From: CAMCXE01 sp046347475
Lineage (GTDB): Bacteria > Pseudomonadota > Gammaproteobacteria > Pseudomonadales > Cellvibrionaceae
Assembly (NCBI GenBank): GCA_046347475.1
Contig: JAXMGD010000001.1
Location: forward strand, 372,001-436,000
Length of the DNA stretch: 64,000 nucleotides
Direction of reading: 5' to 3'
Part shown: in pieces, positions 26,207 to 34,792 of the stretch
Position numbering within the stretch: position 1 is the stretch's first letter
How the letters are laid out: each line of letters begins with the position of its first letter
Notes under the pieces: model-generated
Told to the model about the DNA's origin: nothing
Seen by the model: only the letters and a program-made list of their open reading frames with translations
Databases searched by the model: none
Translations under genes and position numbers: made by a program

Positions 26207-27097
26207 ATGTATTTTAGCGATGATGACGAGCCCACCCCCGTCCATACAAAGGCGCCGCCCTGGGTAATCACCTTTGCGGATCTTATGTCCTTGCTCATGT
26301 GTTTTTTTGTCCTGCTGTTGGCCTACAGCGAAATGGACGCGAAAAAATTCGCTGAAGTTGCCAGCTCCATGCAGGGCAGCTTGGGCAACGGTGCCATTCC
26401 TCAAGAGGGCACCGGCTTAATTCCCATGCCGGTGCCCCAGAACGAGTCCGCGGACACGCCGCCGGAACAACCCTCAGAGCAGGATCAGGAAGCCAAAGCC
26501 CTGCTGGAAAAGCTCAACCAAACGCTTGCGCAAACCCAAGCCGATGCCCAGCAACTGGCTCAGCGCTTACAAGGCCAGATGGAGCGGGGCGAGTTGGAGA
26601 TAGAGACCGACGGCCCCAATATCATTGTGCGTCTGCGGGAGCAGGGCAGTTTTGAGTCTGGCTCGGCCGATCTCAACCCCCAGGCCCAGGCCACCCTCGC
26701 CACCATCGAGAGTGTATTGCAGACTAAACAAGGGCGTATTTTGGTGCTGGGCCATACGGACGACGTCCCCATCAAAACTCCCCGTTTTCGCTCCAACTGG
26801 GAACTCTCCGCCGTGCGTGCGGTGGCCGTGGCGGATGCCTTGATGAATTCAGGCCTACTGGCGCGCAGCCGTTTTGAAGTGACTGGTTTTGCCGACACCC
26901 ATCCGCTCACCGGTAACGACAGCGCCCAAGGACGAGCGCGCAATCGGCGGGTAGAAATAGTCATCGCCCAGGACCTAAACCCCAATTTAACCGAGCAAGA
27001 GCGCTTGCTGTTGGAGCGCACCAGTAGCAATCCATTGTTAAAGCCTCGCCAGGTTCGCCCCAAACCCAAGGGTGCGCTGCCAGACCATATTTTCTAG
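26207..27097 (+). CDS. pomB: Flagellar motor stator protein PomB (MotB family)
   Basis: 296 residues. One membrane helix near the N-terminus holds the ion-binding Asp (F-A-D-L-M-S-L-L-M, Asp about residue 26). A helical linker is followed by an OmpA-type peptidoglycan-binding domain (about 150-260) with G-H-T-D-D-V and N-R-R-V-E-I. Forms the stator with PomA. The PilZ gene follows after 8 bases, so motor and a likely c-di-GMP effector are cotranscribed. Confidence 0.94.
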   Translation: MYFSDDDEPTPVHTKAPPWVITFADLMSLLMCFFVLLLAYSEMDAKKFAEVASSMQGSLGNGAIPQEGTGLIPMPVPQNESADTPPEQPSEQDQEAKALLEKLNQTLAQTQADAQQLAQRLQGQMERGELEIETDGPNIIVRLREQGSFESGSADLNPQAQATLATIESVLQTKQGRILVLGHTDDVPIKTPRFRSNWELSAVRAVAVADALMNSGLLARSRFEVTGFADTHPLTGNDSAQGRARNRRVEIVIAQDLNPNLTEQERLLLERTSSNPLLKPRQVRPKPKGALPDHIF

Positions 27098-27105
27098 GAG
27101 TCATC

Positions 27106-27645
27106 ATGGAGCGCAGGCAATACTTTCGGATCAACGACACCCTCGGCTTCTCCTACCGGCTGATCGGCGAAAGTAAAAAAGAAGACACCTTTTGGTCTTC
27201 CCTCACCCAAATGGATGAGCAGATCAATCAGCTGCTGGGGCTTGTCGCCCACAAACAGCCCCAGTTGAGCAAATTATTGGGGCTTATGAACCAAAAGCTG
27301 GAGCGCATCGCCAGTCAGCTAATGCTCGATGGCGAGCTTATGCAAAAAATGGCCAGCCGGGTGGGGGAGGTGAATATTAGTGCCTGTGGCATAGGCTTTA
27401 CCCATCCGCAAGCCGTGGCGGCGAAAAGCCAAATCGCCCTTAAGCTCCACCTGCTGCCCAGCGACACCCGAGTGGCCGCCGAAGGTAAGGTGGTTGAGTG
27501 CTCTGCTCAGGCCGACGGCCTCTACTACTGGCGGGTTAAGTTTACCCGCATGGCGGAGGCGGAGCGGGACCTGTTGATTCGTCATTTGATTGAGCGTCAG
27601 CGCCAGCAGATTAAGGAGTCCAGATCACAAAACGACGCCGTGTAG
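27106..27645 (+). CDS. PilZ-domain protein, likely c-di-GMP effector of the motor operon
   Basis: 179 residues. The N-terminal R-R-Q-Y-F-R-I supplies the RxxxR motif (Arg4, Arg8). A helical insert (about 30-85) separates it from V-N-I-S-A-C-G-I-G-F, the D/NxSxxG motif with Asn in the first position. Both motifs together are the c-di-GMP signature of PilZ proteins; the long insert makes it a split or atypical PilZ, as in YcgR-like or stand-alone relatives. It is the third gene of pomA-pomB-pilZ, which suggests a brake on swimming. An intrinsic terminator follows. Confidence 0.8.
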   Translation: MERRQYFRINDTLGFSYRLIGESKKEDTFWSSLTQMDEQINQLLGLVAHKQPQLSKLLGLMNQKLERIASQLMLDGELMQKMASRVGEVNISACGIGFTHPQAVAAKSQIALKLHLLPSDTRVAAEGKVVECSAQADGLYYWRVKFTRMAEAERDLLIRHLIERQRQQIKESRSQNDAV

Positions 27646-27803
27646 GAAATATCGCACACGCATTGGCGCAAAACGCCGCTTGGTAAATTTGAGCCACCGA
27701 CTAAACTGCTCGCACTTGAATGGACCTAGTGACAAGGAGCAGGCGCAAGGACGGATAAGGGATCACCGAGGAGGGTTAAGGATTAACATACTGTGAGAAT
27801 TGG

Positions 27804-27831
27804 CCGCGACATGAGGTTGCGGTTTTTTTTT
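27804..27831 (+). terminator. Rho-independent terminator of the pomAB-pilZ operon
   Basis: CCGCGAC-ATGAG-GTTGCGG stem (one G-T pair) followed by nine T. Confidence 0.8.
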
Positions 27832-27834
27832 GCC

Positions 27835-28020
27835 CCAAGGTTTAAATTGCCCTTGGCAGACCTGCGGCAGCGGCGTACCATCCGCTGGCAACACGCGATG
27901 TGCGTTGCAAGGCAGTACCCCTCCCAGTACACGCTTTAGGCTCCACGCCTGCATCGACCCTAGGTCGCCCACGCCCAAACCTCCTAAAACCCTGCCTGCC
28001 CAAGGCGGGGTTTTTCTTTT
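27835..28020 (+). ncRNA. Candidate structured RNA ending in an intrinsic terminator
   Basis: Between the pilZ terminator and the SMP-30 gene lie several consecutive hairpins: CCAAGG/CCTTGG (27835-27857), CAGCGG/CCGCTG (about 27870-27890), GCAAC-CGC/GCG-TTGC (about 27891-27911) and CGACC-CTA-GGTCG (about 27955-27967). They end in a terminator hairpin with a T-rich tail at 27990-28020. No protein-like frame with a ribosome-binding site exists. It could be an independent small RNA or a leader that controls the SMP-30 gene 105 bases downstream. It does not match tmRNA, 4.5S or RNase P signatures that I could check by eye. Confidence 0.35.
27990..28020 (+). terminator. Rho-independent terminator before the SMP-30 gene
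   Basis: Stem CCC(T)GCCT / AGGC-GGG around GCCCA, then TTTTTCTTTT. It lies 105 bases before the next start codon, so it either ends a small RNA or works as an attenuator. Confidence 0.65.
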
Positions 28021-28125
28021 GGGCGTATCAACTTCGGCGAAACCCGTTTTGAGCGTTTAATTCAGTGGGTTGCTGTGCCATTATTTAGATTATTTCCATT
28101 TTGACTAAAACCTGTTGGAGTACAC

Positions 28126-28995
28126 ATGAGCCAGGTGAGCATCGCCTTAGATATCCGCGCCAATTTGGGGGAATGTCCCCGCTGGGATGAAGAAACCCAG
28201 TTGCTGTATTGGGTGGATATTAATAACAAACAGCTGCACCGGTTCAACCCGGCCACAGGGCAGGACGACTTCCTCACCTTTGAGCAAGAAATCGGTTGTT
28301 TCGCGCTGCGCAAGCAGGGTGGTTTTGTATTGGGCATGCGCCACGGATTTTATTTGCTCGACGGCTGGAACACAGACCTGCAGTTTATGGCGGATCCAGA
28401 AGCCCACCTGGAGAAAAACCGCTTCAATGACGGCCGTGTGGATGCTTCAGGGCGCTTGTGGGCCGGCAGTGTTTACCCGCCCAAAGATTACAACGGCGCC
28501 AATATCTATTCCTTAAATCCTGATGGGGTAGTGACCCATCAAGTGGGCGACCTTCTCACCGCCAATGGCATTGCCTTCAGCCCCGATAGCCGCACGCTTT
28601 ATTACGCCGACACACCCAGCCACGCCATTATGGCGGCGGACTTTGACCTGGCGGCAGGCACCATCAGTAACACCCGCGTGTTCCACCAATTTCCCCACGG
28701 CCAGGGCCGCCCAGACGGCGCCTGTGTGGATTCCGAAGGTTATTATTGGACGGCGCTATATGAAGGTGGCCGCGTGGTGCGCCTAAACCCCGCCGGTGAA
28801 ATTGTGCAGGAGATTCACCTGCCGGTACGCTGCCCCACCATGCCCGCTTTTGGTGGGGCCGATTTAAAAACCCTGTATATCACCAGCGTCAGCAGCCGCC
28901 CCGAGTCTGAATTGGCCGAGTACCCACACTCCGGCGCCCTATTCAAGGTGCAAGTCGAGGTGGCGGGGCGAGTGGAATATCGCTTTGGGGGTTAA
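28126..28995 (+). CDS. SMP-30/gluconolactonase-family beta-propeller
   Basis: 289 residues, cytoplasmic. The family hydrolyses sugar lactones using one divalent metal. The metal ligands fit: Glu in L-G-E-C-P-R-W-D (about 17), Asn in T-A-N-G-I-A-F-S-P-D (about 148) and Asp in R-P-D-G-A-C-V-D (about 199). The substrate is unknown; gluconolactone or another aldonolactone is plausible in a carbohydrate-degrading bacterium. GGAG lies seven bases before the ATG. A short perfect hairpin (TTAAGCC-TCT-GGCTTAA, 28992-29008) covers the stop codon, but no T-tract follows. Confidence 0.88.
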   Translation: MSQVSIALDIRANLGECPRWDEETQLLYWVDINNKQLHRFNPATGQDDFLTFEQEIGCFALRKQGGFVLGMRHGFYLLDGWNTDLQFMADPEAHLEKNRFNDGRVDASGRLWAGSVYPPKDYNGANIYSLNPDGVVTHQVGDLLTANGIAFSPDSRTLYYADTPSHAIMAADFDLAAGTISNTRVFHQFPHGQGRPDGACVDSEGYYWTALYEGGRVVRLNPAGEIVQEIHLPVRCPTMPAFGGADLKTLYITSVSSRPESELAEYPHSGALFKVQVEVAGRVEYRFGG

Positions 28996-29374
28996 GCCTC
29001 TGGCTTAAGCAGGGCCATAGCTGCCATCCGACATAGGGTGGTAATTGATGGATGTGACTTGAGAGTTGGGTATTGCGCCTCCCTGCAACGGGGAGTTTGA
29101 TGCCTCCGGGCGTGCCTGATGGGTGGGCTGCCAAGCTGGCACTAAAACCTGTGCTGTCTTATGTGCCACGGCAGGCTAATCTAGGCATAGTTTCTGCTAA
29201 CTACAGGCCGATGCGTAACCGACTCACGCTTGGACGCTGCGCCCGCCTGTGGATCATCAGGTTTCCGCGCGGCGGTGAGCACGCATAGGGCAAGTTGGTG
29301 GGCCGTAGTTTCGGCCTGCAGACGCGAATAACCTTGCAATTAGCCTATTATTCTTACAATAAGAGCGATGTACC
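28996..29374. other. Geneless stretch upstream of slmA
   Basis: About 380 bases without a recognisable gene, RNA or repeat of the families seen elsewhere. The slmA promoter should lie in the right part. Confidence 0.35.
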
Positions 29375-29992
29375 ATGACCCCGACACCCCCGCCAAAACC
29401 CCGCCGACAACAAATACTCGATGCCTTCGCCAGCATGCTGGAAGCCAGTCCTGGTGTGCGCATTACCACCGCCGCCCTGGCAAAAGAAGTTGGAGTGTCA
29501 GAAGCTGCCCTTTATCGTCACTTTCCCAGTAAAACAAAAATGTTCGAGGGGCTGATTGATGCGATTGAAGAGGCGATTTTGCTGCCGGCTGCGGCCATTG
29601 CCGCCAAAGATGAATTAACAGCACTCAATCGCTGCGAGGACATTTTTGCCCTCTTGCTGCAGTTCTGTCAGGCGAGCCCTGGTGTAACGCGAATTCTTAC
29701 GGGGGATGCTCTGGCCGGTGAAACGGATCGACTGCATTTGCGCATAGTGCATTTTTACGAGCGCTTGGAGAGCATTCTTAAGCAGGTCTTGCGAGAGGCT
29801 GAGCTGGCGGAAGGCTTGGAGTTCTGCCTGCCGGTTTCACACACCGTGCACTTATGGCTGGCCTTGGTGGAAGGGCGCATCGCTCAGTACGTGCGCAGCC
29901 AATTCAGTCAGTCGCCCCTGGTGCAGTGGAAGGAGTCTTGGGCGGTGATGTCACGCGGCTTTATTCGCCACTCCGAGGTGTCTCTGGCCTAG
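29375..29992 (+). CDS. slmA: Nucleoid occlusion factor SlmA (TetR family)
   Basis: 205 residues. Blocks FtsZ ring formation over unsegregated DNA. The HTH reads I-T-T-A-A-L-A-K-E-V-G-V-S-E-A-A-L-Y-R-H (about 30-50), nearly the SlmA sequence, and the C-terminal part keeps T-R-I-L-T-G-D-A-L and F-Y-E-R-L-E-S, also SlmA-like. Its 3' end overlaps the convergent moeB gene by 32 bases. Confidence 0.92.
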   Translation: MTPTPPPKPRRQQILDAFASMLEASPGVRITTAALAKEVGVSEAALYRHFPSKTKMFEGLIDAIEEAILLPAAAIAAKDELTALNRCEDIFALLLQFCQASPGVTRILTGDALAGETDRLHLRIVHFYERLESILKQVLREAELAEGLEFCLPVSHTVHLWLALVEGRIAQYVRSQFSQSPLVQWKESWAVMSRGFIRHSEVSLA

Positions 29993-30746
29993 TGCCACAC
30001 ACCGGGCAATGCGGGTCTTTGGCGAGCCTGATGGTTTGCCATTGCCCCCGCAGGCCATCGAACAATTGCAGCCTGCCGGCTAGGCTTTCACCGCAGCCGA
30101 TCATTATCTTCACCGCTTCTAAGGCCTGATAGCTACCGATGACACCGACCAGTGGAGCGATTACACCGCTTTGGCTGCAGGTCAGTTGTGTTTCGGCCAA
30201 GTCGGGGTAGAGGCAGCTGTAACAGGGCGCTGCCGCACCTAGGTTAAATACCGCAATCTGCCCGCTAAAACCAATGGCCGCGCCGCTGACTAAGGGTTTA
30301 CCCGCGTGCACACACGCGCGGTTGATGGCCTGGCGGGTGGTAAAGTTATCACAGCAGTCCACCACTAGGTCTACCTCTGCCACAAGCCCCCCAAGTTGAG
30401 TCTCGTCAAGGTACTGTGCAAGGGCCTGTACCTGGCAGTGGGGGTTGAGGAGGGCAATCTGTTGTTGGGCCGAGTGCGCTTTATTCTGCCCTAGGCTTGA
30501 GGTGTGGTGGATGACCTGGCGCTGCAGGTTGGAGAGATCCACCTGATCGTGATCAGCCAGAACGAGTTGGCCCACGCCCGCAGCGGCCAGGTATAGGGCC
30601 ACGGGGGAGCCTAGGCCGCCTAAGCCTATGATTAAAACCCGGGCTTTTTTCAGCGCTTCTTGGCCGGCCAGGTCCACTTCGGGCAGCAAAATGTGGCGGC
30701 TGTAGCGCAACAATTCATCATCATTGAGCTGTTCAAGATGGCTCAT
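29961..30746 (-). CDS. moeB: Molybdopterin-synthase adenylyltransferase MoeB (ThiF/HesA family)
   Basis: 261 residues. Adenylates the C-terminus of MoaD (or ThiS) to allow sulfur transfer. The nucleotide-binding G-L-G-G-L-G-S-P (about 41-48), the catalytic D-C-C-D-N-F region (about 129-134), and two zinc CxxC pairs (C-Y-S-C, about 192; C-P-V-C, near the C-terminus) are present. It overlaps prmC by 14 bases, as in the pseudomonad prmC-moeB pair. MoeB rather than ThiF is chosen from this context. The tail overlaps slmA on the other strand. Confidence 0.88.
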   Translation of the reverse strand: MSHLEQLNDDELLRYSRHILLPEVDLAGQEALKKARVLIIGLGGLGSPVALYLAAAGVGQLVLADHDQVDLSNLQRQVIHHTSSLGQNKAHSAQQQIALLNPHCQVQALAQYLDETQLGGLVAEVDLVVDCCDNFTTRQAINRACVHAGKPLVSGAAIGFSGQIAVFNLGAAAPCYSCLYPDLAETQLTCSQSGVIAPLVGVIGSYQALEAVKIMIGCGESLAGRLQLFDGLRGQWQTIRLAKDPHCPVCGTRPETPRSGE

Positions 30747-31581
30747 TGGAATCCTCCGGCCATTGCCCCAGGCTCATACGCGGCTGTCCGCCCAAATCCG
30801 CTTGCCAGCGCACTTGTCTAAAGCCGCGCTCGGTTAGCCACTCTGTTACCGCCTCGGCCTGTTGCCAGCCGTGTTCCAACACCAGCCAGCCGCCGGGGGT
30901 TAGAACCTCTGGCGCCTTGGCGATAATAGTGTAGAGATCCTGCAAGCCTTGGTTCTCAGCAACCAAGGCACTGGTAGGTTCAAAGCGCAGGTCACCCTCG
31001 CCTAGGTGCGGGTCGGCGGCATCTATATACGGGGGGTTGCTGAGGATAAGCTCAAAGCGGCGGCCCGCGAGGGCGCTAAACCAGTCGGATTCGAGCAGTT
31101 CAACGGGCAGCTTAAGATGTTGGCTGTTGGTGTTTGCCAGCAGGAGAGCTTGCGCTGAGCGATCGGTAGCCGTGATCCGCCAGTGGGGTCGCTCCTGGGC
31201 CAGTGCCAATGCAATTGCGCCTGTGCCCGTGCCCAGATCCAGCGCCCGGCACTGGGCGGGCAGAGGGAGGGTCAGCGCCGTTTCTACCAGCAGTTCGGTT
31301 TCAGGCCGAGGGATGAGGGTGGCGGGGCTTACACTCAGCGGCAGCGACCAGAATTCTCGTTCGCCCACTATGTAGGCTATAGGTTCACCGGCCTCGCGGC
31401 GGCTTAAACAGGCGTAAAAGTACTGCTGCTGGGCCGCGCTGAGTTCGCGCTCCGGCCAGGCCCGCAGGTAACTGCGGGGCTTGCTGAGGCAGTGGCACAG
31501 CAGTACTTCTACATCCCGCCGGGCGCTATCGCCGCTGAGGCGGCTGCTCTGGGCCAGGGCCTGACGGATGCTGAGGCTCAT
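30733..31581 (-). CDS. prmC: Release factor glutamine methyltransferase PrmC
   Basis: 282 residues from the ATG at 31581 (M-S-L-S-I-R-Q-A-L); in-frame codons upstream run into slyD and are not family-like. Methylates the GGQ glutamine of release factors. The SAM motif D-L-G-T-G-T-G-A-I-A is at about 116-125 and the catalytic N-P-P-Y at about 186-189. Usually prfA is next to prmC; here slyD is upstream, and prfA is not in the window. Confidence 0.95.
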   Translation of the reverse strand: MSLSIRQALAQSSRLSGDSARRDVEVLLCHCLSKPRSYLRAWPERELSAAQQQYFYACLSRREAGEPIAYIVGEREFWSLPLSVSPATLIPRPETELLVETALTLPLPAQCRALDLGTGTGAIALALAQERPHWRITATDRSAQALLLANTNSQHLKLPVELLESDWFSALAGRRFELILSNPPYIDAADPHLGEGDLRFEPTSALVAENQGLQDLYTIIAKAPEVLTPGGWLVLEHGWQQAEAVTEWLTERGFRQVRWQADLGGQPRMSLGQWPEDSNEPS

Positions 31582-31597
31582 CGACCGCCGGGTGGGA

Positions 31598-32062
31598 TTA
31601 GTGGACGTGGCCGTGGGCGATTTCTTCTTCGTCCGCTTCGCGCACGCCTTCAATGCTCACATCAAAATGCAGCACCTTACCCGCCAGTGCGTGGTTGGAA
31701 TCCACGGTCACTTCATCGTCGGTCACATCTTTAACGATGACGTACTGAATGTGGTTGTCGTCCGCCTGCGCTTGAAATTCCATGCCGACTTCGATGGTGT
31801 CGATACCGCTGAAGGCGGCGCGGGGCAGGGTTTGAATCAGGTCTGGGTCGATCTCGCCGTAGGCGTCTTCCGGCTGTACCACTACTTTAAGCGTCTCACC
31901 GGCGCTTTTGCCTGCCAGCGCCCGCTCCAGGCCAATAATGATGTGACCTAAACCCTGGATGTAGCTCATGGGCTCTGAACCTGCGGAGGAGTCTATGATG
32001 TTGCCCTCGTCATCGGTGAGGGTGTAATGGATAGAAACGACGCAGTTGTCTGCAATTTTCAC
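31598..32062 (-). CDS. slyD: FKBP-type peptidyl-prolyl isomerase SlyD
   Basis: 154 residues from a GTG at 32062 preceded by GAGGAG; longer in-frame starts add a non-family leader. Isomerase and chaperone with an inserted flap: the FKBP fold flanks D-A-Y-G-E-I-D-P-D-L-I-Q and the V-D-x-N-H-A-L-A-G motif. The tail ends in H-G-H-V-H, a shortened version of the metal-binding His tail of SlyD. Sixteen bases separate it from prmC, so slyD-prmC-moeB is likely one operon. Confidence 0.92.
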   Translation of the reverse strand: MKIADNCVVSIHYTLTDDEGNIIDSSAGSEPMSYIQGLGHIIIGLERALAGKSAGETLKVVVQPEDAYGEIDPDLIQTLPRAAFSGIDTIEVGMEFQAQADDNHIQYVIVKDVTDDEVTVDSNHALAGKVLHFDVSIEGVREADEEEIAHGHVH

Positions 32063-32195
32063 GGGTGACTCCTCGCGCCAAGAGCGCATAAAAAACGGCG
32101 CTAGGCGCCAAAAAATCAAGCAGCTGTACTGCTTGTGTGTAATCAGAGGATGGATGCTGAAGCCTTCAATCGGTTTGGCAGAGCCTTGCCGTTTT

Positions 32196-32223
32196 GGCTC
32201 AGCCTTACCAGATCGGCTGAGCC
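32196..32223. repeat. Perfect 9-bp inverted repeat between slyD and rhlE
   Basis: GGCTCAGCC and GGCTGAGCC separated by ten bases. Neither strand has a T-tract next to it. It could be a mild terminator of the helicase gene or a regulatory site upstream of slyD; the role is unknown. Confidence 0.45.
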
Positions 32224-32282
32224 TTATAAGTGGCGAGAGCCATTGTGTCCAGCGATTTTTATAGGTTCAGCGGTGTACTGGG

Positions 32283-34367
32283 TTACAGCTCATCCCCAGT
32301 GGTGTGGGGTTTTTTATAGCCTTTGTAGCCGCCCCGATTGTTCTGCCCACGGTAAGGGTTAGCCCCAGCCTGGGCGGGCGCGCTGCCGGGGCTGACATAG
32401 CTGCCTGAGCCGCTGGTGTAGGTCGGTTTGGCTGAGCCTGAGGCGTAGGGTTTTTTGGCGCCTTGGCCTTGGTAACTGCCTTTGGAGGACTTGCCCTTGT
32501 AGCCGCCACCGTAAGCCTGCTGGCCGTTGGCATGTTGTTTGTGTCCATTGGCCGGGCGTTTGTGGGCGGGCTTATCGTCCAGGGCTTTGAGCTTATCCAA
32601 GGGAATATCAGCGCGGTTGCCAAAGGATTGCAGCTTGGCTTCCGTGCGGTAATCTCCGTCCGCCGGGCGTTGGTAGACGCCCACATAGGCGGGCTGAGTG
32701 TGATTCTTTTTGCCGCCATAGGCGGGTTTACTGGCGCCGTTATGTTTGGGTTTGTCCTGCCAGGAGCGGTTATCGCCGCCGCCGTTGTACGGCTTTTTCT
32801 CGCCCCGCGGGAAGGTTTTGGCCTTGTTGTCGGCGTTTTTGTGGGGGTGTTTTTTAAAGCCGTTTTTGCCGGGAGTTGAGCGTTCAGTGCGCTCATTATT
32901 GTCCTGCCGAAAGCTACTATCCTGCCGAAAGCTACTATCCTGCCGAAAGCCACTGTCCTGGCGAGAGCCGGTATCCTGCCGAGGGCGCGCTTCCCGTTGG
33001 GCGGGGGCAGCTTGCTCCGCTTTGGCAGCGGGCAGATTGCGGCTTAAGCGTTTGCGCGCGGGTGCCATGCCATCGTTACTGGGGGCGAGGCTAGGCGTCG
33101 CTGGTTCCAGCTGTACCGAGGCTGCCTGCGCACTGGCGCGGGGGGTATCGGGGCGGCGGTTGTGCGGTTTCACTTTGGGCTTATGCACCTTGGGGGCGCC
33201 CTTAAGGCCCTTGCTTTCGGGCACGGCGTGCTCAGGCTCAAAGCCTTTGATGGTGTCGCGGGTGAGCTTGCGGTCGATGAGTTTTTCAATGTCCCACAGC
33301 TGGTGAAATTCATCCGCGCTGACCAGGGAAATTGCCCGGCCCTTTGCGCCAGCTCGGCCGGTGCGGCCGATGCGGTGTACATAGTCTTCAGGCACATTGG
33401 GTAGGTCGAAATTCACTACCTGGGGCAGTTCGGCTATATCCAGGCCGCGGGCGGCTATATCGGTGGCCACCAGTATGTTCACTCGACCGCGTTTGAAGTC
33501 TTCGAGAGCTTTTAAGCGCGCCGCCTGGCTTTTATTGCCGTGGATGGCGCTGGAGCGTATCTCTTCTTTGTTCAAAAACGCGGCGAGTTTGTTGGCGCCG
33601 TGTTTGGTGCGGGTAAACACCAGGGCTTGGCGCCAGTCGCGGCTGGTGATCAGGTGGCTGAGCAGTTCGGCCTTGCGGGTCTTGTCCACCGGGTGGATCC
33701 ATTGATCCACCGTCTCTGCAGTAGAGTTTTTCGGGCTGACGTTGATCTCCACCGGGTTGTGCAAAATGCCCAGGGCCAGCTGGCGGATGTCATCGGAAAA
33801 GGTGGCGGAGAAGAGTAGGTTTTGGCGTTTAGCGGGCAGAAGGGCAAGGATTTTTTTGATGTCGTGGATAAAACCCATATCCAACATGCGATCAGCTTCA
33901 TCAAGTACCAGGAACTCGACATCGCTAAAGCCAATGGCGTTTTGCTGGTAGAGATCCATCAAGCGGCCCGGTGTGGCGATAAGCACATCGGCGCCCTTGC
34001 GCAGGGCCATCATCTGCGGGTTGATTTTCACCCCGCCGTACACCACGGCCGAGCGCATGGTCATGTGTTGGCCATAGGTGGCGACGCTCTCGCCCACTTG
34101 AGCGGCCAGTTCTCGCGTGGGGGTTAGCACAAGGGCGCGGCAGCGGTTGCTGGCGGCGCTTTTGCCCGGCCGCAGCAATTGCAGCAGGGGCAGGGTGAAG
34201 CCGGCGGTTTTGCCGGTGCCGGTCTGGGCGGCCGCCATCACATCGCGACCTTCTAATATGGCCGGTATGGCCTGTTCTTGTATGGGAGAGGGGGCTGTGT
34301 AGCCTTTTTCTTCAATAGCACGCAACAAATCATCGGCCAGGCCGAGATGGGCAAACGCAGTCATCAT
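32283..34367 (-). CDS. rhlE: RhlE-type DEAD-box RNA helicase with a long low-complexity tail
   Basis: 694 residues; the helicase core fills about 1-370 and a Gly/Lys/Gln/Asn-rich basic tail the rest, longer than in typical RhlE (about 450). Motifs: Q-motif P-S-P-I-Q, A-Q-T-G-T-G-K-T (about 46-53), D-E-A-D (about 155), S-A-T (about 187), H-R-I-G-R-T-G-R (about 330). The tail includes tandem S-F-R-Q-D-S repeats (18-bp DNA repeats at about 32900-32965) and many R/K-G-Y/N segments, likely an unstructured RNA-binding region. It is divergent from pyrG. Confidence 0.93.
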   Translation of the reverse strand: MMTAFAHLGLADDLLRAIEEKGYTAPSPIQEQAIPAILEGRDVMAAAQTGTGKTAGFTLPLLQLLRPGKSAASNRCRALVLTPTRELAAQVGESVATYGQHMTMRSAVVYGGVKINPQMMALRKGADVLIATPGRLMDLYQQNAIGFSDVEFLVLDEADRMLDMGFIHDIKKILALLPAKRQNLLFSATFSDDIRQLALGILHNPVEINVSPKNSTAETVDQWIHPVDKTRKAELLSHLITSRDWRQALVFTRTKHGANKLAAFLNKEEIRSSAIHGNKSQAARLKALEDFKRGRVNILVATDIAARGLDIAELPQVVNFDLPNVPEDYVHRIGRTGRAGAKGRAISLVSADEFHQLWDIEKLIDRKLTRDTIKGFEPEHAVPESKGLKGAPKVHKPKVKPHNRRPDTPRASAQAASVQLEPATPSLAPSNDGMAPARKRLSRNLPAAKAEQAAPAQREARPRQDTGSRQDSGFRQDSSFRQDSSFRQDNNERTERSTPGKNGFKKHPHKNADNKAKTFPRGEKKPYNGGGDNRSWQDKPKHNGASKPAYGGKKNHTQPAYVGVYQRPADGDYRTEAKLQSFGNRADIPLDKLKALDDKPAHKRPANGHKQHANGQQAYGGGYKGKSSKGSYQGQGAKKPYASGSAKPTYTSGSGSYVSPGSAPAQAGANPYRGQNNRGGYKGYKKPHTTGDEL

Positions 34368-34792
34368 GTCGTCTCAAAGGACTTGCGGCAGCCTGTAGGC
34401 CGCAATATCTAATCTAGGGGAACACTGCCAGCGAAAACACCAGAGCAAAACCGTCGCGTGATTTTAAGAAGGGGGGTTGAGTGTCTGCGAGAGGGTGCAG
34501 AGGGTGCGAAGGCTTTGAGGGAGTACAAGCTCAGTCAAAGGCAGGTGAAGAAAGCATAACACAGCTTTGGCCAAATGGCTGTGCAGCCCGGCAAAATGTC
34601 TGCCAAGCGGCTTATGCGCGCGGCTTTGCGCCTGCGGCGATTGAGGCGAAAGGCCGAATCTGCTAGTCTGCCGCCCCGTTCAGCCAGGCAACCATCGCCT
34701 GTGCGCCCTATTGTGCTGGTGGCCATTGGTGCCTGCCGCGCAATGTCCAGCGCCCCTGCGCGCATGTTTACACTCAAGGTTTTAAGCGTTTC
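34368..34792. other. Geneless stretch between rhlE and pyrG
   Basis: About 425 bases; must hold the promoters of both divergent genes. No clear -35/-10 pair, hairpin or RNA was identified. Confidence 0.4.
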
